DNA of 64,000 nucleotides from Amblyomma americanum (taxonomy: Eukaryota > Arthropoda > Arachnida > Ixodida > Ixodidae): NCBI RefSeq assembly GCF_052857255.1, contig NC_135500.1:166280683-166344682 (forward strand), read 5' to 3'. The notes below the pieces were generated by a model that did not search any database, was not told the origin of the DNA, and saw nothing but the letters and a program-made list of their open reading frames with translations. Position numbers and translations under genes: made by a program. Below, piece after piece: positions 1 to 12,974 of the stretch (position 1 is the first letter of the stretch; each line of letters begins with the position of its first letter).

Positions 1-94
1 GTTTTATCGGGCAGCATAGAATTTATTTAGGCCTTTTTTGAGTCATACAACTTGTTCTGAAATTGACAGCATGTGGGCATTTTCCTTTCTTTGC

Positions 95-170
95 GGCTAG
101 ATATCGAACCAACAACCTCGTACGCACGGGAGAAATGCACTGCCTTGGCCTCACCCTGTTCGGGATAAAC
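95..170 (-). repeat. Degenerate tRNA-like SINE head (second family)
   Basis: Read on the minus strand this stretch has a B-box-like 'gttggttcgatat' after a 'ggcagtgcat' segment. The same order is seen more clearly at 32960-33040. It may be an old tRNA-derived SINE head distinct from the Ruka-type copies. The assignment rests only on this partial match. The rest of 1-2690 shows no gene or repeat I can support apart from a poly-T run near 1710-1722. Confidence 0.25.
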
Positions 171-2763
171 ACATTACACGGTGAACCACCGGGAATGTAC
201 ACGGTTGGCGGATGAAACGCAACTTGCATCTTATATATCTCGGCTGAAAGTTGACGGAGGGTTTCTGAATAAGTTCCTCATACCGTATTGGAAGCACCCT
301 GGCAACTACACCTATCATTTGTCAACAGTTTTTTGTTACGTTTCCTTTGTTCGAGGAAATGATATATCGTGTTTAATAATCGTCGCAAAGAAAACGGCAC
401 TGTCCCACAATCGTTTATCAATGTCACAACAGCCTTGATTTATCCCCATACGCAGCGAGCATCAGCTGTTATATTACGGTGTGCATATGCGATGAGTGCG
501 GGTTAAACGAACAGGGCCAAAACATGCTGCGTTCTTTCAATCACCACTCAGAGTTGCATCTGATTACGCTGTAGGTAACGAGCTTACCTTTTCCTTTCGT
601 TATTTGTTGTTTTCAAATTTCTTTATGCTTAATGCATATTTGCTCGATACTGGAGGGCGCTATGGATTTCAACGCCTTTCCCCATCAGCACAGCTTTCTG
701 CTCCTTCAGCTTTGCTTGCTGTAAGATAGCCTTGAGTGCTCCCTTGTTAGTCTGGCCTAGAAGCGGCTGAGAACGAAAACTGCTAGCACATGGGAAGACG
801 TTCCATGAGCGTGGCCAGCATCGGTCTTAAGTTTTTATGATCATAAAAAGAAGCTTGCAGGCGTTTAGCAGCTTCTTGGAAAACTGTAGGCTATAGAGAA
901 AAACGTAGAGGCGTACATTTTCTCGGGGCTGCCCTAATCTAAATATCTGTATCCATCGCTGCAGCTTAGACTAGATAAGACTGAAAACAAAAACAGAAGC
1001 GGCCACAGGCATTTTTTATCTCGTTTCCTTCCTATCCTGCTTTTCTTACAGGCAGGATAGCAGGCCGGATAGCACCTGTGCTAAAAATTGCCGCTGCAAT
1101 AACCAGAGAAAATTCACAAAATCAAGCTTGATTTTATTCTCTATTTCGCTCCTATGCATCTGTGTCTGTGACCAAACATTTTACAAGAAAGATGCATAAG
1201 TAGAGCATAAGCGAAATGCTTTACAGAAGTCTTCTGTATTTTTAAGCGCCATTCGTGCGATTTCCGAAAGTTTGCAACCAGGTGTAGCACATAAGCTTTT
1301 CTTTCGCTCTTTCGTGAAGCAGAACAACGCAAGCCAGGGGATTTTCTGAAGATTCTACTCCCGTTGTCGGCTTTATACAAAAATCTCGCCATGCTTTGCC
1401 ATAAAGGACTCACGATAACAGCCTGCTTGTCAGAGATTTGAAACCGGGCTCTGGCAAATACAGTAGTTTGCTTTCTCACAATCTGCTCTCTGTGGATAAG
1501 CATTAGCATCCACAGAATCTCGCACTTTTTTACACGGCATAATGGGCACAGCTTCGTTTATAAATATAGCCAGAAAACGCTGTTATACATTGGTCCAGTC
1601 TGTGGCTCAGCGTAGAAAGAATTTTTAAATGGTGTCAGTTAAATTGTTTTATTGGTGCTTTCTTTTCCTTCTCTCGAATTGGTGGCGCACTGGTAAATGT
1701 TGCCCCGTTTTTTTTTTTTTTAACGAAGCATACGAGGCATTTTTCGACACTTTGTACGCGAAGTTCCACCGTGTGTAGAAGCTAGGTTCTCCGCCATATC
1801 CTGCGTGGTCTAATATAAAGTGGCGTATGATGCGGTCTTAGAGAAAACTCAAACAGCTTGGCTTCTTGATTGAAACAAAAGTCCTAGTTGCCTTGCAGAC
1901 CATGCCGTCGTTTAGCTTTCCCAGCTCTTGCTCGTGCACCGAAGAAAGAATATGGGTAAATGAAGATAGCAAAGCAGTAGCTCAGCACATACTATTTTCA
2001 GCGATAATAGTTGCTAGAAGAGCACTCAGAACAAAATTAGTTTGCCAGTATTTTTAGCATACCTCGTCTAAAAGCAAAAAGACTATTTTCCAACGGAAAA
2101 AAAGTCTTTATTGTGCATGAAATATCGCAACACGAAATACATGTTTCACCATTACAGCAGATATCGCGAGTGAACTGTATACGTCGACAGCAAATGTTTG
2201 GCTAGTACCCCAAAGACTAGGCTACACTGTCATTCACTTCAATATGACGGCGACCTGGACTTTCGGCTATGTGCGTCACGAGTTTCGATCGCGAGGTGGA
2301 AATATTAATAAATTCAATTTTCTTAACCTCAAAGGCATCGGTTGTTGTTCAACAAACGTTAACGTACTCAGAATTATCGAGAGAACCAGTTTTTTACATA
2401 TAAAATAATTATTGGTTCGAGTTCTCCTCACTGTCCTTTTACTACAGGAGACATATATAATGAAATGGCCGATAAATAGGTTCATGTCCTTTTGGAGACA
2501 ACACAAGCCACTTTATTCCGGCAAGGATAAAAGAACTATTTGATTAAGAACCCTGTGGGAACTGGTAGAAAGCCGCGCTTAAAATACTTCCTTTATATAT
2601 TGCGTGTTCTCATCTGTTATACACAGAGATAAGTACGTTGTAGATCCCCATTATCTACCAGAACGCATATGCTTTCATTAAAAACACGCTAAATTTGTTT
2701 CCATACGCATGCATTTAGGGCTTAATTTTTGTCGAAAACACTGACAGTAGAATCAATTTCTAG

Positions 2764-3030
2764 GCATGTTGTTAGCGTACAAAACAACCAGGCTTTGTTT
2801 TGCATGTTGTCTTCTGATTTTTGCGGTCACCGTTCGCTTATTCTCCCTTACTTTATTGTTCATTGCCTTTAATTTAAATACCTTGTGTTTTGTTTTTCAT
2901 TTCTCCGCATGTTGTTAGCGTACTAAACCTTCAGGTTTTATTTTGCATGTTGAGCTCTGGTTGTTGCGGTCAGTGTTCGCTTCTTCTCGCTTACTTTAAT
3001 GTTTATTGCCTATATAATGAATACCTTATA
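2764..3030 (+). repeat. Imperfect tandem duplication, period about 143 bp
   Basis: Two adjacent copies start at 2764 and 2907 with the same 'gcatgttgttagcgtac'. They stay collinear through 'ttttgcatgttg', 'ttgcggtca..gttcgct', 'cttactttaatgtt' and 'aataccttgtg/aataccttata'. Divergence is roughly 20 percent, so the duplication is not recent. No coding frame is preserved between copies. Tandem 'aaataaataaa' at about 3160 could be a polyadenylation signal or a retroelement tail, but nothing upstream supports a gene. Confidence 0.6.
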
Positions 3031-3639
3031 TTTTTCGTTTTGTTCACTGCAATGCGACAGCAGCCATTTCTCACAGCCTGTAAAGTGCACATCCCTTGAT
3101 TTTCCTCCTTTCGCCCTCCCTACTTGTTGTAATTCCTCAAATCACAATTCGTTTTGGCTAAATAAATAAACAACGCATAGCAGAAATCGTAATGTAAAGG
3201 CGACCAGTCTGTTTAACATTTTTTGTAGATTTTGTTACGTTTAGTGCAGAACCCAAAAGGACAGAAAAAGAATGCGAGTTATTTGGCTACAATCGAAAAG
3301 TGTAGCCAGAAACTTCTGATCACTGAGCTGCAGAAATATCTGAGTTATATTTCAGCACGGCAGTGCGGAATTCCGCTGAGGTAGTTTTCACTAGATTTTC
3401 CAATTACGTAAGCGGAGAAATAACGTTTTATTAAATTTACTCACTGCAATGGGTATTCTTCTGTGGTAGTAAGGATGACAATTTAATTGTCAACTTTAAT
3501 TTCTAAGGCAATTTTATTTCTTGAATCAGTTTTCGAGCCATCATTCATGCCGCAGCTAAACAACAGGTGCCAATTTGCCCAACCTTCGTCGTTGAATATG
3601 TGATATCCTGTTCCATTCATCTTATATGTTGGAGGGCTC

Positions 3640-4530
3640 ACGCTTTTGTTGGGAGGCTGTGAGCTGCACACCAAATCATCCTGGATTTTTGAACGCGGTG
3701 CGTCCTCAGTGGTGCGTCGGACAGCGGAGCTCTGTGCATGCCAGCCTAGCGTGGCGCGTGCGCGCGTGCGAATGGTGTGTGCAAGGCGACGGCGACAAAG
3801 AGCGTGGCGAGCACGAGGAGTGGAGAGCTGACGTGTCAAAAAACTGAGGTCTAAAGGAAGACAGCGCAGCAGAGATCGGGTCATTCAAGCGTGGAGGTGG
3901 CAGCCGTCGGACGTTGGGTCCGTGCTGCCGTGGACCTCCCTTGGATCACCTACGCAAGCCTCCTGCGTTCTTTGGAAATGCGTAGGTCGCAGCCGATCGA
4001 TTGAGGGTCCGTACTGCCTAAAGGCACCCTTGGATAGCCTGCTTTGAGCCTCTGGCATTTCATGACACCGTCGACGGGATCTGGCTACGATTCTCCTGCT
4101 GCTGCGAAGTTCTTCGGGATCTTGACGGGAGACCGCCGGAGTCACCCTGTGTTCTTCTCCGCTACTAATACCACCTGGTTCCCTTCCGTCGCTTCCTTCG
4201 ACGCATCGCCACCGAGGCGTCGCAGTACATCGACCCGCATTCGCCCTGTCTGCAAGGAATCCCCGCTTCACCTGGGACGCTCGCATCTGGTTAACTCTTT
4301 TTTTTATTCTGTAGTATTCTACGCTTGTTGAGTGTGTGTTTTTCTTGTTGGCCTGTGCGTTTCTTATTGGCCCCCTTTTCTTTTAAAGTCTATAAATACG
4401 GCTTCGTTTTGTTTCGTTTTAACTCTTCGTTCTTTTGTTCGAACCTGCACGCGATATCGTTCCCCTTCAGAAAGTCAGGGACGCGCTACCAATTCGCGAC
4501 AGGCCTGTAGAGAGGGCAAAATGCTTGCCT
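3640..4530 (+). promoter_or_regulatory. CpG-rich stretch followed by a TATA-box-like core promoter
   Basis: From 3640 to 4270 the sequence is clearly richer in CpG than its AT-rich surroundings. It is followed by 'cttattggccc' (CCAAT-like, about 4361-4371) and 'ctataaatacgg' (TATA-like, about 4390-4401). The spacing resembles a Pol II promoter of a gene or of an LTR. No reading frame downstream shows a recognisable protein, and I could not find paired long terminal repeats, so which unit it would drive is unknown. Confidence 0.25.
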
Positions 4531-4649
4531 AGAACACGTTCTGGTTGTTCTATGCAATATCTGGCGATACATTTTGCCAAGTATAGTCTGGATGTACGCA
4601 TGAAACTCATAGGATTTCATCCTCAATTTTTACTTTTGTGGTCGTAGCG

Positions 4650-7368
4650 GCTTTGAGAGCTGCGGAACACAGAGTTCGGTCGTTCTAAACAAGTTATGAC
4701 CTCTTTAAGACCTTCAAACTTCAACATAATTCGTTTTTTGTTAGTTTCTGAACTGAGAATTTTGATTTATACGACGGATCGACCAGTTTGGGAGTAACTG
4801 AAACAGTCACATTGGGAACCGACGCCATCATAAGTACTAGAAGCCACGCGTGAGATTCGAGGTCAAGCAAGTCATTTAGGCACTTCTTTTTGTGCGTTCA
4901 TTATTACTGTATTGCGACTGAATAAATCTTAAAACGGCATTCTTAAATATTTTCTCCTATAAAAGGTAGCCTTAGTTAGGTGGCGATGCCCGCCAACTTT
5001 TCTCGTGTGTCGACCCCGCTCGAAATACGTGGTGGAGTGCATGAAAGGAAAGACTAAGTATAAAGTAATGTAGCAGTTGGCAAATTTATACAGTTTGGTC
5101 GGAATTCACACCGACGAAGAGCACCGATGACTGAAAAAATTTTACAGAAAAATGCGGAGAAAAAGTGTAAAAGATTAGGGTTTTTGGGTGCAATCAGAAA
5201 CGTTGTTTTTGCGACGTGGAATATCACTGACATGACATGCCGTTAAGCCGTACAGTGGACCCCTAACAACAGCCGTAAAAAGCAACGGGTTTCCAGAGTA
5301 TTCATCATCGTGCAAATGTTAAGAGTCTCATGAATGCTATCGGTGCCTTCCTGCACGAATGAAAGGCATAGCATTTGGCCTGATACTTTTTACCAGGACT
5401 GCCAGGCTATAAGAAAGATCCGAATGCGATTACAACAGCACAGCTTTAAGCCGTCATTTTATCCCCGCCTGTACATTTCGCGCGAAATCCGATTAACTCG
5501 TTGAGGAGGGAACAGACGAGCCGCCTTCAGCTCATGCTGTCCAAAGTTATGCAACCTAGAAAAAGGTTGAGCAGCGTTAAAAAAAGAACGATTTTGCAAT
5601 TTCAGTGAAATACTGTCGACAACTACTGGAAACAGAGAGACGTTACTACATTTACCGGGGTGATTCCTAATCTTCATGGAAATTAACTTCTACCATCACT
5701 AAACATGGTTTTTGCTCTGAAAGAGAACCTATACTTAGTGAAGTCATTCGGGTAGAATAATGCAGATAATGTTGCGCAAGATCAAAACAACAAAGAGTGC
5801 ATTTTTGCTGAAGAGGAAGGCAGTGCGAAATAAGCGTGTCTCGAGCGGTTTAAAAAAATTGCTCTTCTTAGAACGGCGCACGAGAAGCTCGTTCCATTCG
5901 GAATAAACAAGCAAGCAAGCAGCACAAGCGTAAGCCAGCAAAGATGGTGCGAAGAGGTATAAGGCCCCGCCGGTGCATCGCAAAGCCTCTGATGATTGCG
6001 GCGCAGTGTGTCGTTCGAAACTGAAGGGAGAAAAGCTGGCGGGAAAAAGCGCGCCGATCGCAGCATTAATGAGTTCGCGCCAAACTGTTGAAGCACTCGC
6101 TGGCGCGGGGATAACTTTCGGGAGCGGTTCCGATTACGCCCAAAGGAATTCTCGCGCTGTAATTTGATTTAGCTGGGATCTTCCTTTGTACGGGAAGAGA
6201 GGGGAAGGATTCTGCTTCCTCCTTCCCTAAATTGTCAGCTTGAGACACAGATTTCGCAAAGCCCGTTGTTTCTCGCCGTCTGTTCGCCCTTGGATTGCTT
6301 GCGTCTGTTTGTTGGGGAGAATGGGTTTTCCTTTTTTTTACGATGTCGCTGCTTTCTCGCTTCCGCTCGGTCGCTTTCCTCTATGAAGTTGGGGCGCCGC
6401 CTTTGCGCGAGGAGAAGAAGGCGCGGCTTTAAGTGTGCCAGAAGAGAAGAGACATCAGCGGTTTCTCTCCTCTCGCAATCTGGGAGCCAGGGGTTTCGCG
6501 CTCTCAGCTTGTCCTTGCTTTCTTGCGACGTTTCATTTCGGTAGCATCGTCTCTCCTTTTTCGACCTGCTTGGGTATCGAGGCTTGAGGAGATCTGATTT
6601 CGTTGCGAACTTCGAATGAAACTAAAAATCAATGCGAGGTGCCATGAACGCTTTGTGTCCGCCATGTCGGCCAGGCTTAGGAGACTTGTCTCCCCTTTGC
6701 CAGCCATTGATCAGCAGTCGTCACATATGTGAGAACAGTGGTACTGTCGGTAAGGTTTGCCCAAAAGTATGCATGTAGTGGCCTATGTTCAGGTATTAAG
6801 AAGGCTTGCTTGGGCAGCCGAGAGCATATTTAGTTACGTGCGCTAAGTCTAGCAGTTATGGACACTAGGAATGTTCAGATTAAGAACCTACATTCTGAGA
6901 GCTGGATTCTGTATAATAATCTGTACATTTACAAGCACCGTTATCTTTCACGTTTATCATTGCCAAGCAATTATTCTAACCACAATGAAAAGGTGAAACA
7001 TTGTCGTGGTTTCAGAAGCACGCTTAAATATCTGAATTTCTAATATAGTGCCTTCGTACGACATCTATTAGCTTAGAACGACGTCAACAATTATCTAACA
7101 GCAATGGCACGCACGCATGCTTTCTCTTTTGTTTCAAAAACATGCATGTTGGATGTCTGAGATGCTCTTTTTTTGGTATTTTATAAAATATATCCATGTG
7201 TTTTTCTTCTCACTGCCCTCTGCATGCTTAAATATGAGCCTGCAGTTTTACAATGTGGTTCATTTTACTCACACGCTATACATGCTGTGGATGCGTGAAC
7301 ACATAATAAAAGCTATCAGAATGAAACTTTACCATGGCGCAGGACCCCAAACCATAGCAATGGCACCT
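4650..7368. other. Intergenic stretch without supported genes
   Basis: The stretch is AT-rich with many short chance frames. A GC-richer patch at about 5930-6560 carries overlapping short frames on both strands, none with a recognisable domain or a convincing start plus splice signal. I see no repeat with a second copy in the window. Confidence 0.5.
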
Positions 7369-7470
7369 CATTCATTCATTCATTCATTCATTCATTCATT
7401 CATTCATTCATTCATTCATTCATTCATTCATTCATTCATTCATTCATTCATTCATTCATTCATTCATTCA
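7369..7470. repeat. (CATT)n microsatellite, about 25 copies
   Basis: An uninterrupted 4-bp repeat of about 102 bp. It translates as a run of Ile-His-Ser-Phe in one frame, so the open frame over it is an artefact of the repeat. 7471-8255 downstream contains nothing else I can assign. Confidence 0.97.
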
Positions 7471-8269
7471 GATGCTTTAAGCGAAAATCCTCACTTAAGC
7501 GAGGATGGTAGGCTAAGGTAGGACTGAGTCGAAGTTGCCAATATTTCTTCTCCTCAGAGAAATAAGCTCTTATTTTCCATGCAGATCACAATATGCTTCA
7601 TCATGTTGAGCACTAAGGTACTGAAATGAAACTCTTCGCTGGTTTAGTTTGTGTTTAATTTTCCTATGTAAGAACTTAGTGCAACATTAACAAACCGTTT
7701 TTGCGTCAATAAAAACTGTACAAAATCATTGAACCGATTTTTCATGTGCGGAAGATGATTCTTCCGGCTGCCTGCGTCTCCAGAAATAATTTTTTGTTGA
7801 AACAAAAAATTCTGCGGTAAAGGGTTAACAGGGCATGACTGTGCTGACTAAAAACGTGGGAGTATAGCCGTAAGAAATGTAATTCCTTTCTCAAAAGAGT
7901 TTCAGTAAAGATTACACAAGGTGTCTGGAATGTGGAAGTTATCTAAAGCCATGGACTGAACTGGCCGTCTTTTATTTTAATATCATTTCATTTTCACGTC
8001 ATTTTTGTTCAACCACAGCCAAAATCAACAACACAAGTAACATTACTAGAAGCGTCTGGATCCATACTCGCAGGCTAGTTTTGATCTATGCACATAATCC
8101 TCAGAAAACTTAATCAGCAGACAGCGCCGCCATGGGACCACGTTCAAAGGAGCAAAAGAAAGTCAGAACCTGTTGTAGTGGCACTACTTTAGCCGTGGAG
8201 AAAAGTCAGTATGTTGTTTTATTTCTATTGGGATTTCATCCCAGATTCTAGTCTCTACAAACAGAAAAA

Positions 8270-8580
8270 CCCCGCCGCGGTGGCTCAGTGGTTAGGGCGC
8301 TCGACTACTGATCCGGAGTTCCCGGGTTCGAACCCGACCGCGGCGGCTGCGTTTTATGGAGGAAAAACGCTAAGGCGCCCGTGTGCTGTGCTATGTCAGT
8401 GCACGTTAAAGATCCCCAGGTGGTCGAAATTATTCCGGAGCCCTCCACTACGGCACCTCTTCTTCCTTTCTTCTTTCACGCCCTCCTTTATCCCTTCCCT
8501 TACGGCGCGGTTCAGGTGTCCAACGATATATGACAGATACTGCGCCATTTCCTTCCCCCCCCAAAAAAAAAAACAATTAT
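8270..8580 (+). mobile_element. Full-length Ruka-type tRNA-derived SINE (copy 1)
   Basis: The 5' head is tRNA-like, with an A box 'tggctcagtggttaggg' at 8281-8297 and a B box 'ggttcgaaccc' at about 8325-8335. These are the internal Pol III promoter. The core includes 'gtcagtgcacgttaaagat', then a 3' body with 'ccctccactacggcacctc', an A-rich tail and 'aattatt'. It is flanked by a perfect 13-bp target-site duplication 'tacaaacagaaaa' at 8256-8268 and 8581-8593, the mark of LINE-machinery insertion. It lies in or next to the 3' end of the decayed LINE to its right. The frame over it that looks like a 136-residue protein is SINE sequence. Confidence 0.95.
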
Positions 8581-8596
8581 TACAAACAGAAAAGTT

Positions 8597-11222
8597 CTTT
8601 TGCGATACACATTTTTGCTAATTTGAGTGCGAAAATTAGTTATCACAACGCTTCCGGATCTGTATTGTGAGGAGACAAAAAGATATGGGGCTAAAGGACA
8701 GTTGCTGGTGATCAAACGGTGCACCATTATCGTCTCTTTAGGTTGAATTATTAGATGAAAAGAAAGTATTTCTGAAATTGTGAAGAGAGGCGGCGTATGA
8801 GCATGGAAACTATCAGATGATCTGAACCTAATTGCTCTTTTTGTATTTTGAAAAGTGGTTCTAAATTTGTCGGATATGTATGACCCCAAGATTCAACACA
8901 ATATGACAGGTGTCTGCAAAATAAAGTGAAGTATATTGTTCTTAAAAAGACTGTATCAAAATACTTTTGACATTTTAGCAATGTGAAGCAGACATGGGAT
9001 ACCTTCCTGCACAGAGATTTGATGTGTGGTTGCCAGTGAAACTGCTCATCCAGTATAACTCCTAAGTATGCGATTTGTGCAACTTGCTTCATAACAGAGC
9101 CTTAAATGTGACTATCCATGTGTTTAGTTCATTTGCGGAGTGCATGGGACCTGAATAAAAAGTACTTTGTTTTAGCTCAGCTAAGCGCTAGCTTACTAGC
9201 AAATAAATCAGAGACATTTTAAGTTCAAGGTTTGCACTTTTAACCGCACCTTATTATGATTCACTAGCACAAATCAAAGCAGTGTCTTCAGCATAAATTA
9301 ATGCTGTAAATTTATTCAATGCTTTTAGGAGGTCATTTAAGTATAAAAAGAACACGGTAGGCTATAGGACTGACCTCTGAGGCGCGCCGGCTTTGAAAAC
9401 CCCGTATTCTGATTTTACACGGAGTAATTCAACACTGTTTTTACTACCTAAATAACTGCGAAAAAATACGAATGTTCTACCACGAATCTTCGTAGCAAGT
9501 TGTTGTGGTTCACCGAGTGAAACGCTTTTTTAATACTTATGATCACGCTCAATACAAATTTGTTATCGTTTCATAGGTGATTTATGAGGTTGGAAATTGA
9601 GAGGACGGCAATGCTAGTTGATTGATTGCTCCGAAAGCCATGCTGACAGGTGGAGAGTATAGCATCGCGTTCCAAGAACGCAGTTACCCGCGCCACTAAA
9701 TGTTTTTTTTTTAAATAGAGTACTAATACTGCTGAGGATTATTATGATGCGGACGATAATATTCAAGAGCATTGCGATCTTTATTTTTAAATAAAGAGAG
9801 AAGAAATTTAGCTACCTTTAGAGAGTCTGGAAATACAACTTCGTGAAAGGCGTGATTAAAACATTTTTCTAGTGAAATGGCTAAGATATTAATGCATTCT
9901 TTTAGTACAAAATAGAGATTTCGTCTATTCCAACCGAATTCTTCACTGGCATGGCATTAACAACTGCGACAATTTCATCAGCTTTTATATCAGTATATCA
10001 GAACGATGACAAACTGCAAGAAACAATAACAGGGCTGTTAAACAAGGTATATGCGTTCGCAATACTAGAGCCTATTACACAGCAGTAAATATTAAAGGAA
10101 GCAGATAATGCATTCAGCGTTATTCCTAAAACTTCAATGTCAGGCATTACAAAACCAACAACTGTAGGAAAAATTCACCGAGTTAGGTTTTCGCTATCTC
10201 AGCTTTGAATTACTAGAAATAATGGCAATTAATTGGGAGTACTAGCATTTTCGTGTTTTTTTATGGCAGCGGTGACTTTATTTCACGCAACGTTTTATTT
10301 CATTCTATAGTACTCCTTGATTTTATTCTGTTCGACCTTAGTATGCAAGAAATCTTTCTTTTTTATAAGAGATAGGGTCGTGTTGGTCATCCATGGAGAG
10401 ATGCGAGTGCTACAGTACTTCCTAGAAATGTGCTTCTGTTGACTGAGAAATCGCATTCTTTATAGTGCTGCTAAGCGCATCAAATTGAAAGTTTGTCTTC
10501 GAGGCCGGATGGCTCTAAATTCACTTCTTGCAGACGCTTCTTTAGACTATTAAAGTTAACGTGATTGTAAACATGTCTTGGGATATCCTTAATACTACCG
10601 TTTTACGGGAAAAGGAAGACAATCAGAAAATGATCAGATACTGAATGGTCATATGTACAACACCAGCTCAAATCCGCGCCGAAATTACGAATTATATAAT
10701 CAGTTATGAAAGATGAGGCCAGGGTTATTATTGTCAGTAATTTGACAACATTACGGAACCGTGGGCTTCCACTAAATTAAAGTATTTATTCGTGCTTCCT
10801 TTCATAGCATCGATATTAGTCTCCAGCAATGACTGTTTTCATGCGAAATCAAGATAGAGAAATAAGCAAGCCCTCGAAGTGTGAGAAATGTATGCATTTT
10901 CCTCTTGGGGGCACGATATATCACCATTAATATGATGTCTGAAAAGTTTATAACTAGTATGTCAAATTCAGTATTTAAGGTATAAGACAATTCGAGTACT
11001 ACGAGACAAGCTGAACATGTCTTGACAAATTAGGCAACACCGCCTCCTCTTGTGTTTCCTTCCCTCGATACATGAAAAAAAAAGTGTCCTGGAATGTTTT
11101 GAAATTCTGCGGAGTACAGCCAAGTATCCGTCGAAGAGCTTCAATTTGTATCCTTTTTTTTGTGTGTTCGCTTTCTCAAACGAAATCTTGTTTTCCGGGC
11201 ACATGTGTTCATTAATGTACAC
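8597..11222 (-). mobile_element. Decayed non-LTR retrotransposon (CR1/Jockey-like LINE), 5' truncated
   Basis: On the minus strand, in order, broken frames show parts of both LINE enzymatic domains. Endonuclease: RGGGVA at 11033-11050, 'VIYRAPKRKMHTF' near 10910 and a degraded GDFN-like site near 10820. Reverse transcriptase: 'KNSVGIDEIS' near 9911-9940, 'FPDSLK', 'CQHGFRSNQST' at 9615-9644, a 'GAPQ.SVL' block, and the catalytic box as YAED at 9285-9296 where active elements have Y/FADD. The C-terminal part 'YLGVILDEQFHW' lies near 9030-9063, followed by a conserved 'HLSYCVESWG' region. Several stops and frameshifts make it inactive. Domain order and the GGGVA, GFR and YLGV.iD motifs are typical of the CR1/Jockey superfamily. 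I cannot place the clade more finely. The 5' end is inferred from loss of similarity. Confidence 0.85.
8751..9092 (-). pseudogene. C-terminal reverse transcriptase fragment of the LINE
   Basis: This is the longest surviving frame of the LINE, about 113 residues. It begins 'MKQVAQIAYLGVILDEQFHW' and continues with 'HIKSLCRKVSH' and 'LSYCVESWGHTYP'. That is the thumb/connection region found after the YADD box in CR1/Jockey polymerases. It lacks the catalytic centre, which lies in another frame upstream at 9285-9296, so it is a remnant and not a gene. Confidence 0.85.
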
Positions 11223-12970
11223 ACAGTTCTCCCTTCATATCCAAAATAATCTGGCGACAGGCTGTTTTTCTTTCGCAGCGTGGTGCAGCAAGATACGCGT
11301 TAAAGCGTTAAATGAATACCTCCATCATTCCTTCATAAAGATTTTTGATCAAAATCTTCACGGCAGCTTACCTGTTCAGTCCACAGCATTCGGTAGCAAG
11401 CGCGAAATCTCCATAGAAAAACAAAATGCTTAATCTCTACGCTTGCATCCTGCGGGAAACTTGAAAACACCGGACTAATGACATCTCTGAGATGAAGCCT
11501 TCAGGATCGGTATATTTATCTGACCATTCACATCATGAAACCAATTCTCATATAGAAATATGGAGACGATTTCGGTGTGCAAAGCAAGGCACTTTTCATG
11601 CTGTTTCTTAATCACATTTTGTTCACTATAGAATGGAAATACCTATGGAATACTTACTGCGGCAATATGATTTTTGTGGCTTGTTTCTCAGCAGTAACTG
11701 AACCTTCATATGCAGTATCTCTACGCATACTTGCCTAACTTTTCTTTCCTTCCTACAACTCTGATTTCGAGCCTTCTCAGAGTGACTTTCAGAAACAGTA
11801 ATATGTGGGCTGTAAATATCACATCGTAGGGAATTGAAATTAACTTTCGGTTGTTTCTGTATAAACTGGTTATTATTTCTCATGTTCGCACTAGTAGGCA
11901 AACAAGGAATTTGTGAACGCGAAGAGGACGTTCGTTTATTACCGTCCAGCAGTACACATTCCCAGCCCTCCGTACGCAGGGTTCGACGTCGACTGTCCCT
12001 GCTGACGAGGATTCCGGATCCGAAGTAGAGAATCTCACTGTAGGTAAGACGGAATTTCTCCCTACGGTCAAAGGGAGAAAGAGTTTGCCCAGTTTTCTGC
12101 CCGCCACGCCTTTTTGGCATTGGTGGCTGCCGTACTGTACGCGACACCATTTTTGACCTGGTTCAAAAGCAATCATTGCTTGCAGGTTGGTGAAATTGGG
12201 ACTGCATGGAATTCATTATGCGGCCACGTTTTCGCATATTCACGTCCGCTTTCGCTGTGTCCGGGCAGATATTTTACCGCCCGTCGATTCCGTCCGTCCG
12301 TCTGTCCGTCCGTCCGACGAACAGGATGTTCAGAGATAGGCATCATTTATGACACAATAAAGAGCGTCTGTGTCTATTTATGCGTATGCTCTTGATTTAG
12401 CCATGGCAATTTTTAATATTGTTCTGAAGAGGAATAAAGAAAATGAATTAAAACTTGAAAGGACACTTAAGCTCCGCCTTAAAGGTGCGACGTGATATCG
12501 TAGAGGGTTAGGCTTTCCATTCTGAGCAGTTTTACATCATTGAACGCATTTTTCATTTTTTTCAGTTGTTTCAATTAAATATTTTATCAATTACATGCTC
12601 TAAATTTTCTTAATTTGCATCATCAAGCCTTGGGTTTTCATTCCGAGCATTTTAAAACCTTTGACAACCCATTTTTCTAATCTTTCGTTTCTTTATTAAG
12701 CAATTAATCAAATAATAACAATGTTTTCATTAACTCTCCATCTTCTATCACAAACCAATAATTCATCAATCAGTTGAACCAGAAATTACCGTGATATCAT
12801 TCTTTTACGCAGCCTCCATTTATTTCCGTCACGCGGTTTCATCTACGCCGACGGCTTTTCGACCAACGAGCTGTACACGCTATTGCCCAATAAGTAGTGC
12901 TAAACGAAGAAGAAGACACCCCCAATACGTGACATGGGCTTCCATCGGAACATTTTTAAAAGGAAAAAGG
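11223..12970. other. Intergenic stretch with low-complexity blocks
   Basis: It contains a (GTCC)n-like block at about 12290-12320 and, from about 12512 to 12720, two diverged copies of an AT-rich unit of about 118 bp. The second pair matches as 'attctgagcagttttacat' against 'attccgagcattttaaaac'. A strand-symmetric open region at 11830-12170 has frames on both strands and no recognisable protein. I support no gene here. Confidence 0.45.
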
Positions 12971-12974
12971 AAGG

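Noticed and set aside
3885..4331. Opposing frames of 95-133 codons in the CpG-rich block
   Set aside because: Both strands are open because of composition; neither shows a domain or splice partner.
7117..7521. 134-codon frame with Ile-His-Ser-Phe repeats
   Set aside because: Its second half is the (CATT)n microsatellite; the first half has no recognisable feature.
8271..8345. tRNA gene at the A/B-box region
   Set aside because: It is the head of a SINE with a body, tail and target-site duplication; it lacks a foldable anticodon arm of a functional tRNA.
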